A stretch of DNA of 64,000 bases from Strigops habroptila (GCF_004027225.2 NC_044296.2:3268796-3332795); one strand, 5' to 3'; positions 32,201 through 45,836 are shown, counted from the first letter of the stretch. Notes: generated from the sequence alone by a model not told the origin. Numbers and translations are program-made.

Positions 32201-33610
32201 TTTAAATTGCAACAGAAACCAGAGTCTTCCCAACCAGAACTTTATGAACAGTTTTGTTGTGTTGATCTGGTGTTACGCAGGAGTTAAGGAGCTGTAGAAA
32301 TGCCAAATGAAGGCGTTTGAAAGGTAACATAAAGGCGATTGATAAGTTGCTTTTTTGCTAAATGAGATTTCTGTTAAGAATTTATTTTCCTGAGCTTAAT
32401 AAAGTCTCAGCATAGAGACACAGACAAATGTGTTATAGCGATGAAGCTTTGAAAGAGATTAGCAACTGAACGTTGCAGCTGCTTTCAAGGAAACAGAGGT
32501 CACCTCGTGCCATGCCAGTGGTGACTTTGATAGAAAGTGAATGGGAAAAACCAAACCCCAGATTCTTTCTTTTCTTGTCACCAATCACTACTGTGCTGAA
32601 GGAAATCCTCAATGTCTCTAGCAAGAAGCTGACAGAGGTAGTAATCGCGTTGGGTGCAGCGATGCTCCTCGCTGATGGGTCATTTAGTTCATTGGTGCAT
32701 ATTGCGACCGTCTGGTTCCACAAATGGCTTTTTTCTGTTTGAGGTGGTTCCTTTCTGGCTTTATGGGGAGAATGTTTGAACGTGCAGAAGGACAAACAAC
32801 AGCAGGTACCTGCTGTGGTGAAGGTATGGCTCTGATGAAGACCAGCAGCTTGAGACACGTCCCTGTCTTCTGTGGCAGAGCGACTTCATGCTCAGAGTTC
32901 ATCAGAGTACCTGCTCTCCAGCAGTTGTCCTGTGTGTCGGGGCAGCCTGTGCTGAGCTGACACAGGCACTTCTCTGTTACTCGCTGCATCTGCGCTGTGA
33001 GTTTTGTCCCACACGTAGTGCTGAGGGGGTGTGTTTCCTCCCTGTGCCTCTGCCAACTGACATATTCTGCTGGGAGAAGCTCACAGCGTGGGTCAGGGCT
33101 TCCAAACCATCGCCTGCTCAGGTGTCCTCCTTAGGAAAGGATTTGCCTTGTACTGTGGTACGTGGCAGCAAGCTCCAGGGTTTGGGACAGGCAACCTGCC
33201 TCCTCCCTTAGCCACCAAGTTGCTCTTGGTGCTGCACACAGGTGAAGGTGGTTGCATGTGAAACTTTATTTTCCCCATCCCTCCTAGAGAAGAGGTTCGT
33301 GGCTGGATTTACTCTTCTCCCATGCAGCTTTGGAGTTTGTTTTGCCTTTCCCACTGGGAACTGAACCCATCCTTGTGTGCACCAGCAGACGTGTGCTGCA
33401 AACCTGTGTGCATCTCCTTTGCAGGTGTGTTATGGAGGAGTGAATCCTTGTGAAGTCCGCGGAGCACTGAGTGAATCTGTGTTTGAAGTAAGGTGGTTTT
33501 GTCTCCATAGCTGGGTTTTATAAGCACCCAACTCATTTGGAAGTGCTAGGGTGAAATCAATACTGGATCTATGTGGTGATGCACCAGTTCAGGAGTTTGG
33601 GATTAAATAA
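29251..33610. other. RFX2 intron 1, proximal part without recognised features
   Basis: 4.3 kb of unique sequence after the CpG island. No CR1 copy, coding exon or RNA gene is recognised. Small open frames on both strands overlap and lack any family signature. Confidence 0.55.
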
Positions 33611-33655
33611 AGAATTTCTTCCTTCTATCTAATCTAAATCTACCCTATTTTAGAT
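33611..33655 (-). repeat. CR1 fragment of an older subfamily, minus orientation
   Basis: agaatttcttccttctatct followed by aatctaaatctaccctatttt is the reverse of a CR1 segment typical of other subfamilies. It is joined to a plus-oriented copy of the common subfamily six bases later. Confidence 0.7.
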
Positions 33656-33661
33656 TAACTG

Positions 33662-33880
33662 TTAGGCAGAAGTTCTTCCCTGTGAGGGTGCTGAGGCGCT
33701 GGCACAGGGTGCCCAGAGAAGCTGTGGCTGCCCCATCCCTGGCAGTGTTCAAGGCCAGGTTGGACACAGGGGCTTGGAGCGACCTGCTCTAGTGGAAGGT
33801 GTCCCTGCCCGTGGAAGGGGGTTGGGACTGGATGAGCTTTAAGGTCCCTTCAGCCCAAACCAGTCTGGGATTCTGTGATT
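33662..33880 (+). repeat. CR1 LINE 3' fragment, plus orientation
   Basis: It runs from ttaggcagaagttcttccct to the normal 3' end (ggtcccttcagcccaaacca, then gattctgtgatt). It forms an inverted pair with the fragment at 33611. Confidence 0.93.
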
Positions 33881-34571
33881 ATGTGGCTGCAGGTTCTTTG
33901 AGGTTAATGCAGAGCAAAGGGCCCCACTGAACTGAGCCTGTAATTAAGGATGCTCCTTCTTTTAGAGATGTCACTAGTTAAGACTGACAAGAAACATCAG
34001 GGGAAGAAGAGAGAAAGGAAACGGCCCGAATGGAATGATTATAAGCAAACAACCTCAGCATAATAAAGCAATTTCCTTAGCTGCCACCAGTCAGTCATTG
34101 TGAGACTATTCTTTAGTATCAGCCTAAGATCCCACTGCCACCATGACAACCCTGGAACTACCCTGGATAATTTCTGGCTTAACACACAGCTGATCAAACA
34201 TTCACCTTGTCTGGGGAATTAGCTTAGTTATTCTATTTCTTCTAATCTCTGGTGGAGGGTGTTCAGCAGGTTTTAGGAAAAGGAACCTCATGCTGAGAGG
34301 TAAAACCCCCAGACTGGCTCTGTGTAGCTGATCAGGGAGACACTGGGACACAAGGACTTGGTTTTTTTTCCCTACAACTATAGTGATGAGAGAAATCAGG
34401 GCACTGAGCATTTAATTTTTATTATGATCATGTACAGTCATCCAGCAGCCCTACACTGTGATGCAGCAGTGACAGCCTCGCTACGATGCTGGTTGAAGTT
34501 ATTCTCTTCACTTGATTAGGAAAGGTTCTTTATGGTGGATGTGTTTGTCTTCCAGGCGGCACAGCCTAGAT

Positions 34572-34814
34572 GTCAAGCTGCTCCAGGGGAGGTTTAGATG
34601 GAGATGGAGGAACAATCCCTTCCCTAAAGGGTGCTCAGGCATTGGAACGGGCTGCCCAGGGCAGTGCTGGAGTCACCGTCCCTGCAAGTGTTCACACACC
34701 GTGTAGATGAGGCCACCAGTGACATGGGTTAGTGGTGGCCTTGGCAGTGCTGGGGGATGGTTGGACTTGGTGGTCTTGAAGGTATTTTCCAACCCAGTTG
34801 GATTCTAAGATTCA
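34572..34814 (+). repeat. Older CR1 LINE 3' fragment
   Basis: It has features of a diverged CR1: aagctgctccaggggaggtt, cattggaacgggctgcccag and tggttggacttggtggtctt, then gattctaagattc. It is clearly a different, older subfamily than most copies here. Confidence 0.85.
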
Positions 34815-35934
34815 TTGACCTGAGCATGCTGCATCCCGTGATAGCTTTTGCACGGAGCTTTTCCCATGGTTTGTTGCTCGCGGGACTGGGTGCTCGTGTG
34901 GTGGAGCTCTAAGCAGCTTGTGTGAAAAGGCCTTTTTCTTTTCCCTGCTTGGCTTTCTCCAAGACCTGATCCTGAGCTGAACCAGTGCTTGATGGTGTGT
35001 TGGCTGGATGAGTGCTTCATGTGCCTGGGAGGGGTTCAGAGGCCTTCACTGCCTGGTAATGGGCAGTTGGTTAAATATCCTTGACTGTGGTTACCAAGGC
35101 ACAGGGACACTAACTCTGAATGCAGATGGCATTCCTGTCCCTGTCTCCTCCTGGCCATGGTGGGAGAAGGTTTCACCAGTGTCCAAGGACAGAACTGTGC
35201 CTCCAGCTGGACAATGCAGGGCTTTGCTAGGAAGGGTGGAGAAGGCAGCCTGGCCTTACCAACCAGTGTATGAGCGTGCCTGGTCACCACTGCTCAGCCG
35301 AGCCTTCCCCATCTGCTGCAGCCCAGGCTGCATTTGGATTTGGGAAGCAAGAGGTGATGTGTGCAGGGGACAAATGCCCCATCCCAATGCAGGTTGGGGA
35401 TGCCCATGGGAAGCAAGGACAGGTTCTGCACAGAACCAACTCCAGTTGGTTCAGCCACATCAGGCACAGTCTCATGTTTTCTCTTACCCAGAAAGAGTGT
35501 TCTTGTTTGGACAGTGAAGAGAATTTGTGCATAGCCTCTGATGAGGTGAAGCTTGCAGTAAGCTGGGAGGAACCAAGTTCTGAGAGAAGACCAACTTCTT
35601 GGCCAGTTGTAGGTCCGCTGGTCATCAGGCTGATCTTCAGAGCTTCCTTCTTCCTAGCAAATTTTTATTCTTCTTAATATGATAGATGTGCACCATTGTT
35701 CAACAGACTTGAGCCCGCCAGGAAGTGAAATATCCTCCACGCAGGGCCTAAAACCCTTGAAGGAAACTGGGGCTGGTCTGCAGGCACCAGTCCCCCGCAG
35801 CTGAACTCAGAATGCAGACTTTCTATGTTAATTACCTTCCCCAAACCATAAATATAAAATTCACCCTTTGTGTCTCAGGCACCAGCTCCATTTCATTTGC
35901 CTGCTGAGGCTGTAAACCTGCAGCGTTCTGACTT

Positions 35935-36472
35935 AGAATCATAGAATGGTTTGGGTTGGAAAGGACCTCAAGATCATCTGGTTCCAACCCCCTGCCGCGG
36001 GCAGGGACACCTCACACTAGACCATGTTGCCCAAGCCCCGTCCAGCCTGGCCTTGAACACTGCCAGGGATGGGGCAGCCACAGCTTCTCTGGGCACCCTG
36101 TGCCAGTGTCTCACCACCCTCACAGGAAAGAACTTCTTCCTTATATCTAACCTGAACTTCCCCTGTTTCAGTTTGAACCCATCACCCCTTGTCCTATCAC
36201 TGCAGTCCCTGATGAAGGTCCCTCTCCAGCATCCTTGTAGCCCCCTTCAGACACTGGAAGCTGCTCTGAGGTCTCCACGCAGCTTCTCTTCTCCAGGCTG
36301 AACAGCCCCAATGTTCTCAGCCTGTCTCCATACGGGAGGTGCTTCAGACCCTGATCATCCTCGTGGCCTCCTCTGGACTTGCTCCAACAGCTCCATGTCC
36401 TTCTTATGTTGAGGACACCAGCACTGCACACAGTGCTGCAAGTGGGGTCTCATGAGAGCAGAGTAGAGGGTC
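35935..36472 (-). repeat. CR1 LINE 3' fragment, longest copy
   Basis: It starts agaatcatagaatggtttgg and runs to ggggtctcatgagagcagag. At about 0.54 kb this is the longest CR1 copy in the window. It is antisense to RFX2. Confidence 0.95.
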
Positions 36473-39195
36473 AGGGGCATTGCAAAGCAAAGGTTGATGC
36501 TCCTCATGGCTTAGCCTAGAAATCCACTGGTGTCCTTTTCCCTTAGGAATAGCCTTTGGGGTGGTGGTTTCCCTAAGATTGATCCCAACACTGTAATCAG
36601 ATAATATTCACCAGATAGGAGGCACTTATCTGGAAAGCACTTAGATGGTAGAACTGCTGCTTGCCTTGTTAATAAATGACTGCCTTACATTTCAGAGCAT
36701 TGCCTTGTACGCTGCAACCATTAGAGACAACTGTGGAAGGTGAGGGGTTGTGAGCCACATAATTCATGTTTCAAATTATACTGGAGCACAAAAGTGCTTT
36801 TTGGTTTTTACTACTGCTGTTTTCTACATTTTCATTCTTCCCAATCGAGATGCTGCTCAGAAGTTAAAAATAGTTAAAACCAACCAAAAAACCCATCAAA
36901 ACCCCCCACCTTGTTTGTAGATTAAAAAGTGCAGTCAGCATTTCTGTGACACTAAACTGTGTGTTCCCAGGGGTTTACCTGGCTACTGCAATTCTGAGTC
37001 AGTTCATTACTTAATCATTCTTGAGTTAAACCCCATAAATGCTGGAGCTGTTCCAGTGCTGGGATGCCCCAATGTACCCTGACACCCTGTTGTCCTGGTG
37101 AAGTACAGCAGGACATTGGGGCTGGTCTCTGCCCCAGAGTACTCACAGAGGTTTCAGGGCAGAGGCAGAGCAAAGGTTGTCTTACAGCAAAGACGGGGGT
37201 TAATGACTTTGTGTTGGCAGCGGGTTTTATCCGTCACAGAAACCTCCTCTGCACTCTCCATCCAAGACATTCCAGTGCGATGCCTCATCGGCTGCTGCTG
37301 CGTCATCCCTGTACTGTTGGGAAGCGCCGTCGCCACAGCCTTTGGTTACTAGGGAAGAGCCAGCTCCAGGTAGAGGATCATTAGGCAGTTTAAGATAGAT
37401 AACTCTCTTAGAGATTACCTCCACTGAGAGCAAACGCCCCCTGTGCTGTCATGGAGGGAATGTGTGACGCATGAGCTGTTGTGTTGGTGCTCAATACACA
37501 AACTACAAACACCTAGTTTTTAGGGTTGGTTTGGGGAATCAGCCTTTTGATTCTTAACAGGGTGTGAGGACAGAGAGACGCAAGGATAGGCCAGGCAATG
37601 CCTTTCTGTTTATCCCATGGTATCCATTGTCATGGTAGATTACAGCTGAGCCAGGTAGTGGATTGCAGTGTAAGTCTCTCCTAAATATGAACTGTGGACC
37701 AGCTACTTTTCTTCATCTTTTTCATGGATGCAATCACTCAAAACCATGATTCACCATATTATAATTCTCAGGAATTAAGTCCCCTACTGCTGTCCTGTAG
37801 GGAAATGTGCTTTGTCTGTAGCTCCACAGGTACCCTGCAAGCTCTGGTTTCATATCTCGTTTGTAAAAAGCATTAATCATCACTTCCTTGAGGGGGACTG
37901 AAAGGAGAAAGTTTAATATCAAAACATCTGAGGGTGTGTTTGTCACAATAAGGTCTGTATGTTTATGCAGGCCCTGGGGCTGTATCTGTATATACACAGA
38001 TGTGTGTATGCGTACATATATACATATATATACATCATGATGAAGTGTAGTTCCAAGAGCACACCACACTGAAGGATGATTATTCCACACTTCCAGTGCA
38101 CCTCCTTGCCTCCAGGCCCAGTCCTCGCTGGCATTATTTGCTCAGTGCTTTCGCTTCCATTTTCCATTAAGGAAAAATTCAACCCCTGCCTTTTTTCCAG
38201 GAGCCAGAAAGTTGAGCTGGGGAGGCTTGTAAACATTCATGTATATAAAGTGCTTTGAAATCCTCAATGGCTGCTTTACTGATCCAAGTCACACATGTAT
38301 TGTTGTGGCTGGTGTCATTCTTGCTCTGCTTCGTGCCTTCTCACACCGCCTTGTGCAGAGGCACTTGCCTGTTCCCCTCTGGACACTGAGATTTTACCCT
38401 CCCTTCTGCAGAAGGGCTGCAGTCTGGCAGGGGGAAGATGTGGAGACCGTGCTCAGAGCTACGTTTTGGTCCTGAAAACTTGAAAGACAGCAACCAAGCA
38501 AGCAACCAACCCCTGCAGAAATGACTTCATTAGAGAAATTCCTTGGGGGAGTAAAGTGATTGGGGGTTTTCTTGCTGAAGTGGGGTCATTCTTCAGGCTG
38601 TTTTACAGTCCAAATGAACACACACGTAGAGTGCTCTCTACAAGTGAATTCTAGAACAAAACTATTTGGGAAGATGAACTGTAGCTGAGCTGAACTCTGC
38701 TGTTCGTCTTGCTCTGTTTGCAGTCCCCGATGAGAAACACAGGCTAGTTTCAGTGACACTCCCTCTCTTTGCACATTTCCAGAGACAATTTATGGCTTGG
38801 ATTGAATTTTTCCAGCTGTATGCTAACCTCATGTCCTTAAAACTCAAGCTTTTTCTTAAATGCCACCAAATAACTAAAGTAATAGCTCATACATTGCAAT
38901 TCTTATTCATGTTCCCCAAAGAATTTCCAATACTTTGGTGATGTGTCTCTTATTAGTCTATCATTAAGGAATTTTTTTGATAGCTTTCGTTTTGGCTGCT
39001 ATTTGGATGAATTTACATTGTGATGTTGGACAACAAAATGTTCCACAGTGAACATTTTGAATGCATCTCCTGATTTCTAAATGCTATCTTCATATATCAG
39101 GATTGAATTACAGAACATTATACAGTTATTTCTGCTGGAGAAAAGCAAATTGGCTCTGGATGAATTCTGCACTGCTGGCTTGCGGCCATTCTAGG
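36473..39195. other. RFX2 intron 1, no recognised gene
   Basis: Unique sequence apart from a TA/CA simple repeat near 37981-38035. No coding exon is recognised. Confidence 0.55.
37981..38035. repeat. TA/CA-rich simple repeat
   Basis: Alternating purine-pyrimidine tract: tatacacagatgtgtgtatg, then acatatatacatatatatac. Confidence 0.8.
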
Positions 39196-39834
39196 CTAGC
39201 AGGGAACTGGAAGTTGGACCTGTGGCCTCTTTAAACCTTCCTCAGCTCGGTATAGCAGGTTGATTGTGTTATTCCTTTGAGACAAGAGTGTGTTGAAAAG
39301 CTGTTTGGAAGGTAAAATCTTTGTCCTGATGCCATGTGCTGGGTTTATAACGTCAGTGGGTGTTTTCCCACTGCAGAAGCACAAACACCATTCTCCTGTG
39401 GACACACAGGAGCACACACTTGCAGAACTGGAGGTCAAGGATGTAAACACAGTCTTCCTGAGTTCTATTCTTTTTCTTTTTGCCAGTGGCTTCTGGCACC
39501 ATTGCTGGACCTGCCTCTTTCCTAGAGAAGCCAGTGTCTCTTGTGAACTCAATATAAACTGCTTGTGGTACTCCTTTGAGTCCATGTCTTGACTTGGATC
39601 TTTGCAAGGTCCCTCTGTAGCTTCATCTCCGTGTTCAGGATGAGCTGACTTTTGGCATGTAGTGAAGATGGGAGGAAAAACAACCTGATGTGAATGCTCA
39701 GTTGAACAATGTGCATTATTGCTACTGGAGCGCTTTTTCTCTGAGCAACCTAAGTGCAGATGCAGAGAAGATGATGTTTTCTTTTTCCCCTTCAGCCACA
39801 GAAAGAACTTCTCCAGTAAGAAAATGAATGTCAT
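39196..39834 (-). other. Long antisense open reading frame in RFX2 intron 1, status unknown
   Basis: A 212-codon ATG frame on the minus strand; the frame stays open further upstream to a TAG near 39901, about 235 codons in all. The surrounding GC content is moderate, so an open frame of this length is less expected by chance than those in the CpG islands. The predicted protein is Ser/Lys-rich with a cysteine-rich stretch and a basic segment LAKRKRIELRK. I recognise no domain. Flanking splice sites are weak. It could be a lineage-specific exon, an old retrocopy or chance. Confidence 0.25.
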
Positions 39835-39903
39835 ACTTGATTTTTGAAAGCTGCTGTTAATGGCTTGATTGTATGTACTCCTCTGACCTGTACCACTGAA
39901 CTA

Positions 39904-41946
39904 AACCTATTTGCTTTTGATTTACAACATGCTAAATAAGAACAGAAACTGACCCTTCTGTTTTGGAAGACTCAACTGGAAATTCAGGAGTAACAAAATC
40001 CACTTTTTTGCCTTTGAAACAGGCAGATGGGACCATTTAACATCTCATTTGCTAAAGCTTATTTTCACTGAAGTCTGATGTCAAGTAGCATCACAAGCAA
40101 ATATTTAAGAATAAAATACCATATTGCTGACTTACAACTCTGTTGCTGTTGGTTTGAACTTACTATGGTTATAAAATCACTCGTATTGGCAAAGGTTCTG
40201 TTAGCAGCACTGGAATTGTTTGTATATAGCATTTTAAAGCAGTTGTGTTTGCTGCTATTACGTTAATGGAAAGCATGTTTTGACATCTTCCCCTTAACTC
40301 CCTGACTGAACTCTGGGTTTTGGAATTCCATCTGGCTGCACTGAAGAAACTCTTCCCTCGATTCCTCACTCAAACCTCTTCTCAGTAACTAAAGGAGCCA
40401 CTGAAAAGGTTTAAGTGGTTTTTAAGAGAACAAATCATTCTGCTTTGAAAACTGGCAGAGCAATGGTTTCTGCTGGCTACCTGCTGAATGAGGCTCTTCA
40501 GAGGTACTGGAAGCTTTTTCTAAGATGCTTCAAGTTGTTTGAAGCACGTTTGGCTCATAAATACCTTCAAATCAGAGCCCAGGAGTGGGTAGGAGTCGGG
40601 GAGTAGAAAAGGGTCGAGTATGGATGTGGTAGAAACCTCAGTCCCAATACTTCAAGTAACAGAATAAACGGATGTTTCATTTGACAGTGCCGGAACCCAT
40701 CTGTAATTAATGCTCCTCTACCTGTCCTTTCCCCTTCATAAATGTCTCTTTATTTTGCTTCTCTGTCTATGTGGGGAAGAATGCTGCAAACAGGGGGTTG
40801 ACCCTGTGGAATGGTGAGTTTAGCAGTAGCTTGTATCTTCTGGTTTGCCTTTTAAAGACAGGTTTATGCAATTCAGTCAATGAAAGGAAAATGAGGAGAG
40901 AGCAGTCGTGGGTCGAGAGCTAAACAGTTCATCGTTTAAAGAGAACAAAAATAAAGTGAATGCTCAGCAGCAGTGGAAGGTATGGATGCTGACTGGTTCC
41001 TCTGCTGCTTTTGAAGCTGCACAGCTCAGACGGGAGAATCAGGCTGAGGTGGTTTAATCAGCCACTCGTGCAATCTCTCTTATGGAAAAAACCTATTGAA
41101 AGCTTCACAGCCCACACAGAGGAGCAGGGTCTCGGCTCTTAAATATCTCACACTGATCTCCCTCTGCTTCACATAATGACAAAGCTTCATTGCTTTTTGC
41201 AGCAGAACAAGGAGGAAAAGTTGCTGCTGATGGCTCAGAGCAATTCAGTGTTTCCAGCACTGTGCTTTTTGCAAAGATCAGACCAGGTCGATGCTTCAGG
41301 TGGCTCTGGAAGATGTTTAAGGCCGCAGGGTTCAGTGGTGCTGCTGGAGGCACTCATGGAGCTACAGCTCCAACAGCATCCTCACACCTCCTTAGTTGTT
41401 CCAGAGAGAAAATATCTGTTCCTGTTTTTTGTAGCTTTGATACAAGAGTCCTTTAAGTTAGCTGTGGTGTCACTGCAAGGGAGGCTGACCTTGCTTAGAA
41501 CAATAACAACTTTCGTGCTTAGAACAGTAGCAACTAATCTTTGCTCTGTTTAGGCTCTATGTGTGAATTTGCAACCATCAGGGTGGCCAAGAGAGTTCCA
41601 CCTTCCTCCAGGAGCCTGGCAGAAGAGCCCCAATTCCTCCGCCATCACCACCATTGCATGCATATGCTTTAAGAATTACAGTTCGTGCAACTGTTGGTAA
41701 GGAGGAGCTGGAATGTGCAGGTCATGGTGAGATGAACACAAGAGCGCAGCGTGGGCCAGTTTGGTGATGGAATGGCACCGGAGACACCCTTCACCCTGTC
41801 TGGGGTGCTCTCACCATTTAAACTCAGCCTGACCAAATAAGCACAACAGGCTCTTGCCATGTAAAATATCCGTGGAAAAAAGCAGATGTCCCAGCCACGG
41901 AGCCCCGTGGTGTCTGGCTTTGTCAGGTTGATCCATTCTCCTGTGC
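39904..41946. other. RFX2 intron 1, no recognised gene
   Basis: 2 kb of unique, AT-rich intronic sequence. No repeat family or exon is recognised. Confidence 0.55.
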
Positions 41947-42227
41947 AATCATAGAATCATGGAATCATGGAATGGTTTTAGTTGAATGGACCTTACAGCT
42001 CATCCAGTTCCAACCGCCTGCCATGGGCAGGGACACCTTCCACTAGAGCAGGTTGCTCCAAGCCCCTGTGTCCAACCTGGCCTTGAACACTGCCAGGGAT
42101 GGGGCAGCCACAGCTTCTCTGGGCACCCTCTGCCAGCGCCTCAGCACCCTCACAGGGAAGAGCTTCTGCCTCAGAGCTCATCTCAATCTCCCCTCTGGCA
42201 GGTTAAAGCCATTCCCCCTGGTCCTGC
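41947..42227 (-). repeat. CR1 LINE 3' fragment
   Basis: The tail reads aatcatagaatcatggaatc in reverse, three copies of the 8-bp unit. The fragment ends in the gttaaagccattccccctgg segment. It is antisense to RFX2. Confidence 0.94.
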
Positions 42228-43046
42228 CTTCACCCAGAAGAACATGGTGATGCACAGGGTATTGCTTCTCACTCTGCCTGTTTCACTGTGGTGTAAATGT
42301 TGTATCATCTAAAGTGAGCTTCATTACAACACACTTTTTGACTGGACTATTCCTAGAAAACTTTTCTCTTTGCTAATGGTGCTGCATCTTTCTACTAGTA
42401 TTTGCTTTGCTGATTATTTGGCCTTAGGAGAATAGCTGTGCTGTTCTTAGCACTGGTGGCTTTCCTTTCTAAAGGAGATGCATTTGTTTTTTCCATCTTT
42501 GAATAATTTAGATAGTGTTGATAGCTTAAAATACTATTTTTCAGAGTAACTGGTACTTGAGTTAGGCTGCAAATGAATGCTCTTCTGGATTTCCACCTGC
42601 GAATTACAAAGCTGCTGCATGAAGTTTGCTATTACAAAGCTTTAGGGACTCCGATTTAGTTTGCATTTAATCAATTTGTTTTGTGGAGGAAAACTAATAT
42701 CAAATCTGGCAGTGCTTTTAATAGCCGTGTTTCAGAAATGAAATGATGCCTGATTCTGGTTCCACATGTGCTGTGACATTAGCGTTAAGAAAAACCAAAA
42801 AAAAAAACCCAAACCAAAACCTACAATTATTGCTTCTCTTAATTGTGAAATGGGTAGAGTCGTTGTGTGTAGAGAGATTTGTTTCAATTTGAAAACATTT
42901 GTCATCCTCAGCTGTAGCCCGCTATTGTTGCTCACCAGTGTAGCCCCAACCCAGGAAACATAACATGAAAAACAAATGTTTTCTGGCTGGCCTGTATTAG
43001 AGACAGCATTTAGCCTGAAAACTTGAATTAAGATGGTGACATAACT

Positions 43047-43215
43047 CATAGAACCCTGGAATGGTTTGGGATGGAAGGGACCTTAAAGCTCATCCAGTTC
43101 CAACCCCCTGCCATGGGCAGGGACACCTTCCACTAGAGCAGGTTGCTCCAAGCCCCTGTGTCCAACCTGGCCTTGAACACTGCCAGGGATGGGGCAGCCA
43201 CAGCTTCTCAGGGCA
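43047..43215 (-). repeat. CR1 LINE 3' fragment, short
   Basis: From catagaaccctggaatgg to cagccacagcttctcagggc. It is 5'-truncated and antisense to RFX2. Confidence 0.93.
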
Positions 43216-45836
43216 AAAGTCTAGAGGATGCTCTCACTTGAGGCAAACACTGATTTCTTTGCTTGAATATGGCAGTGAGGTGTGATACTTCTCATCCCTG
43301 ACCTGAGGCACGTGTAAAGGAGGAGCGTGTGAAGATGTAAAGCAAAGCCCAGCCTTCTCACTCCTTGCTAGTGGCATCTGGGCTGAGCTGCCACTGCTTG
43401 GCAGCTCATGTTTGGGTTGCAGTGGGGCATCTGAAGAGGGGGTTCTGACACCAGGACCTGCTTCATACCTGAGCTCCTTCCCAGGCTCCAGAGGTGTGTG
43501 GATGCTCTTCTTTGCTTCAGCTCCTGCTCTTCCCAGTGTTGCTCAGTTTGCAAGTGGAGGGATTCTTAGCATTCCTTCCAGTCTGCATCTTAGCTACACA
43601 ACATCTAATTACACTGCTCCACAACAGCTAGCCAGCAAATTAACATTAGAATGGATCTCGAGGTTTGTAATTACTCATGAATGTCACTGGGCTGGAAGAG
43701 TCTGGGCTCTGCCTGTCACCAGCCTTTCCTCCCAGGGCTGCCACCTTCTTCTCCTGCTCTGGAGTCTTCCTACAGGTGAAAAATTCCTTGTCCTGAGGCC
43801 TTATTGTCCTTAGCAGCACCTTCCTCCTCTATTGTGAAGGGTTGTTCTGGTAATTACTTGGGATACAAAAATGTCACCAGACTTCGGTGAGACCAGGCTA
43901 TTAAGGGGAACTGAATATGTGTCTTGGTTAAACCACAAATGAATTTCTTTGCTGAGCAGAAGTATCCCAGCCATTTCTACACACTGACAGCTGCTGCTTC
44001 CTTCTGTCCTGTCCCAGATTTGATTTTTGTTTCTTCAGGCAAAATATCTACTGAAACTGCTGGAAGAGTTGCCTTTGGCAATGATGGGGATGCTACTTAG
44101 AGACCTGGCTCACCTGAGGGAGGGGAGTAGGAAGCCTCACACACTGTGTAGTGTCACAAATTCTACCTTAGTGCTTGTCCTTGGGCAGGGCAATGGCCTC
44201 AGCATCCTTTCTGCTGCTCATCTCCCCTGCTTTACAGCAAAAGCAGGGGTTATTATCACAGGAGTCACCACCTCTGAAGGGATGGCTCTCACTGTTGAGG
44301 GGCTGGATGCAGCAGGAGCAGTGGCGATGTTTGCACTGTTACCCTCTGGGCTCCAAACTTAAAGCAGGATCTTAGGCTCCCTGCATAGACAGCACAGAGG
44401 CAGTTACCTCCAGAATTTGCCTCAGAGTAGCTGCATCTCCTGGTACACCAAAAACGAGCTCTTCAGCCCCTAACAAGAGCATTTGGGGGTAGGTGGCTAA
44501 TGCTGGGTGCTGGAAATCCTCTACATCTCATAACGCCTGCATCAAGAGCATCCTCTAACTACACAGGGTCTATTAAACCCTTACCCGTCTTTAACTCTGT
44601 TTTCCAGCTTAGTTTAACCAGCATTTGCTTTTGGGAGAAGAATTGTGTGCCGTGAATTGAGGTTGCTGCCTTTTTGTAGAGAGGGGGGAAGGAATGAAAT
44701 AATAGTTAATACTTAATGCATATGAGCAGCAATGCTGCTGGGGTTGCCTAGCAGCCACTTAGACAAGCAAGGGAATAAAAAGGGCTGTCTGAATGTGGCT
44801 GGAGCTGCTTTCTGGGTTTGTGGGTGGAATCTGACCCATGCAGTCCGGGTTGGGTTTTTTTTTTGGGAGGGGGAGGAGATGGTGGAATTTACAACTAATG
44901 GATATTTTAGCTCTGCCGGATCATCTCCATCCGCTCCCTCACCCCCATCTGGTTTTCCTTTTCGCTTTTTCAAGTGTAACTTGGAAAGCTTGAGCCAAAG
45001 GGAGGTGTTAAAAGTTTTGTATGATTTCTGGAGCTGGAATGGGCAAAAAAACCTTTCAGAGAGACTTTTTCCTTCTCTTTAGGACTGCATCTCACAGTCT
45101 GGAGAGCATTAGCATTTCACGGCCTCTTCAGTGTGCTGCTCAGCACATGCAGTAGATGCTGTGTAGCCTGGAAATAGCTCCTGCAGTCACACTTGACGCT
45201 TCTACCATTGCTCTCATGCTTGCAAGAAGTGGATGTACATTTAATTTTCTGGAAAGCAAAGGCAGAAAGATACTTTGGGAAACAAAAAAAGAGGGGAGGA
45301 GGGAGTTGCTGTATGATGGTGAATAAATGCTCCCCCTCATGGGACCAGAAAATCCCAAAAGGATAAGGTTGGATTAAAACCCACTAGGAGATAAAATGAA
45401 AGAAGGCTGTTTAAATAGTGACTTTTTGAAATTGGGTTCTTCTTTTTACTATCTTAATAAAGGTTGGAAAGCTGGAAACCCTTTTTCTTGTCAGGCATAG
45501 CTCAGTGGGAGCAACAGGACTCCAGCAGCTGAAACGCTAAACCCCCGCCAGCATCCACACTCCAGAGGAGAGGTGTCAGCTCTCCATTTCAATGTGTTTG
45601 CCTTATCTCAGCGGTAACTTTTTAGCATATTAAAGCAGGAATGATGGCACTTAGCAGAAAGAAACGGGATAGGAAGACTCTTGGACTTAATGTGCCCATC
45701 TTAATAAGGTATAAGAATTAGGGCAGCCAAACTCCTTTACACACTGAAATGAGTTGATAGGTTTTGGGTCAATGCCAGCAAAGAGATCACTTTAGTAATT
45801 TTGGTGGAAGGAACAAGCTTGAGTTGGGGCTGCTTT
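43216..45836. other. RFX2 intron 1, no recognised gene
   Basis: 2.6 kb of unique sequence. A stretch near 45494 (tagctcagtggg) matches a tRNA A-box but has no partner B-box. No exon is recognised. Confidence 0.55.

Noticed and set aside
45491-45560. Possible tRNA gene (tagctcagtggg A-box)
   Set aside because: No B-box (GGTTCGANNCC) at the right distance and no closing acceptor stem.
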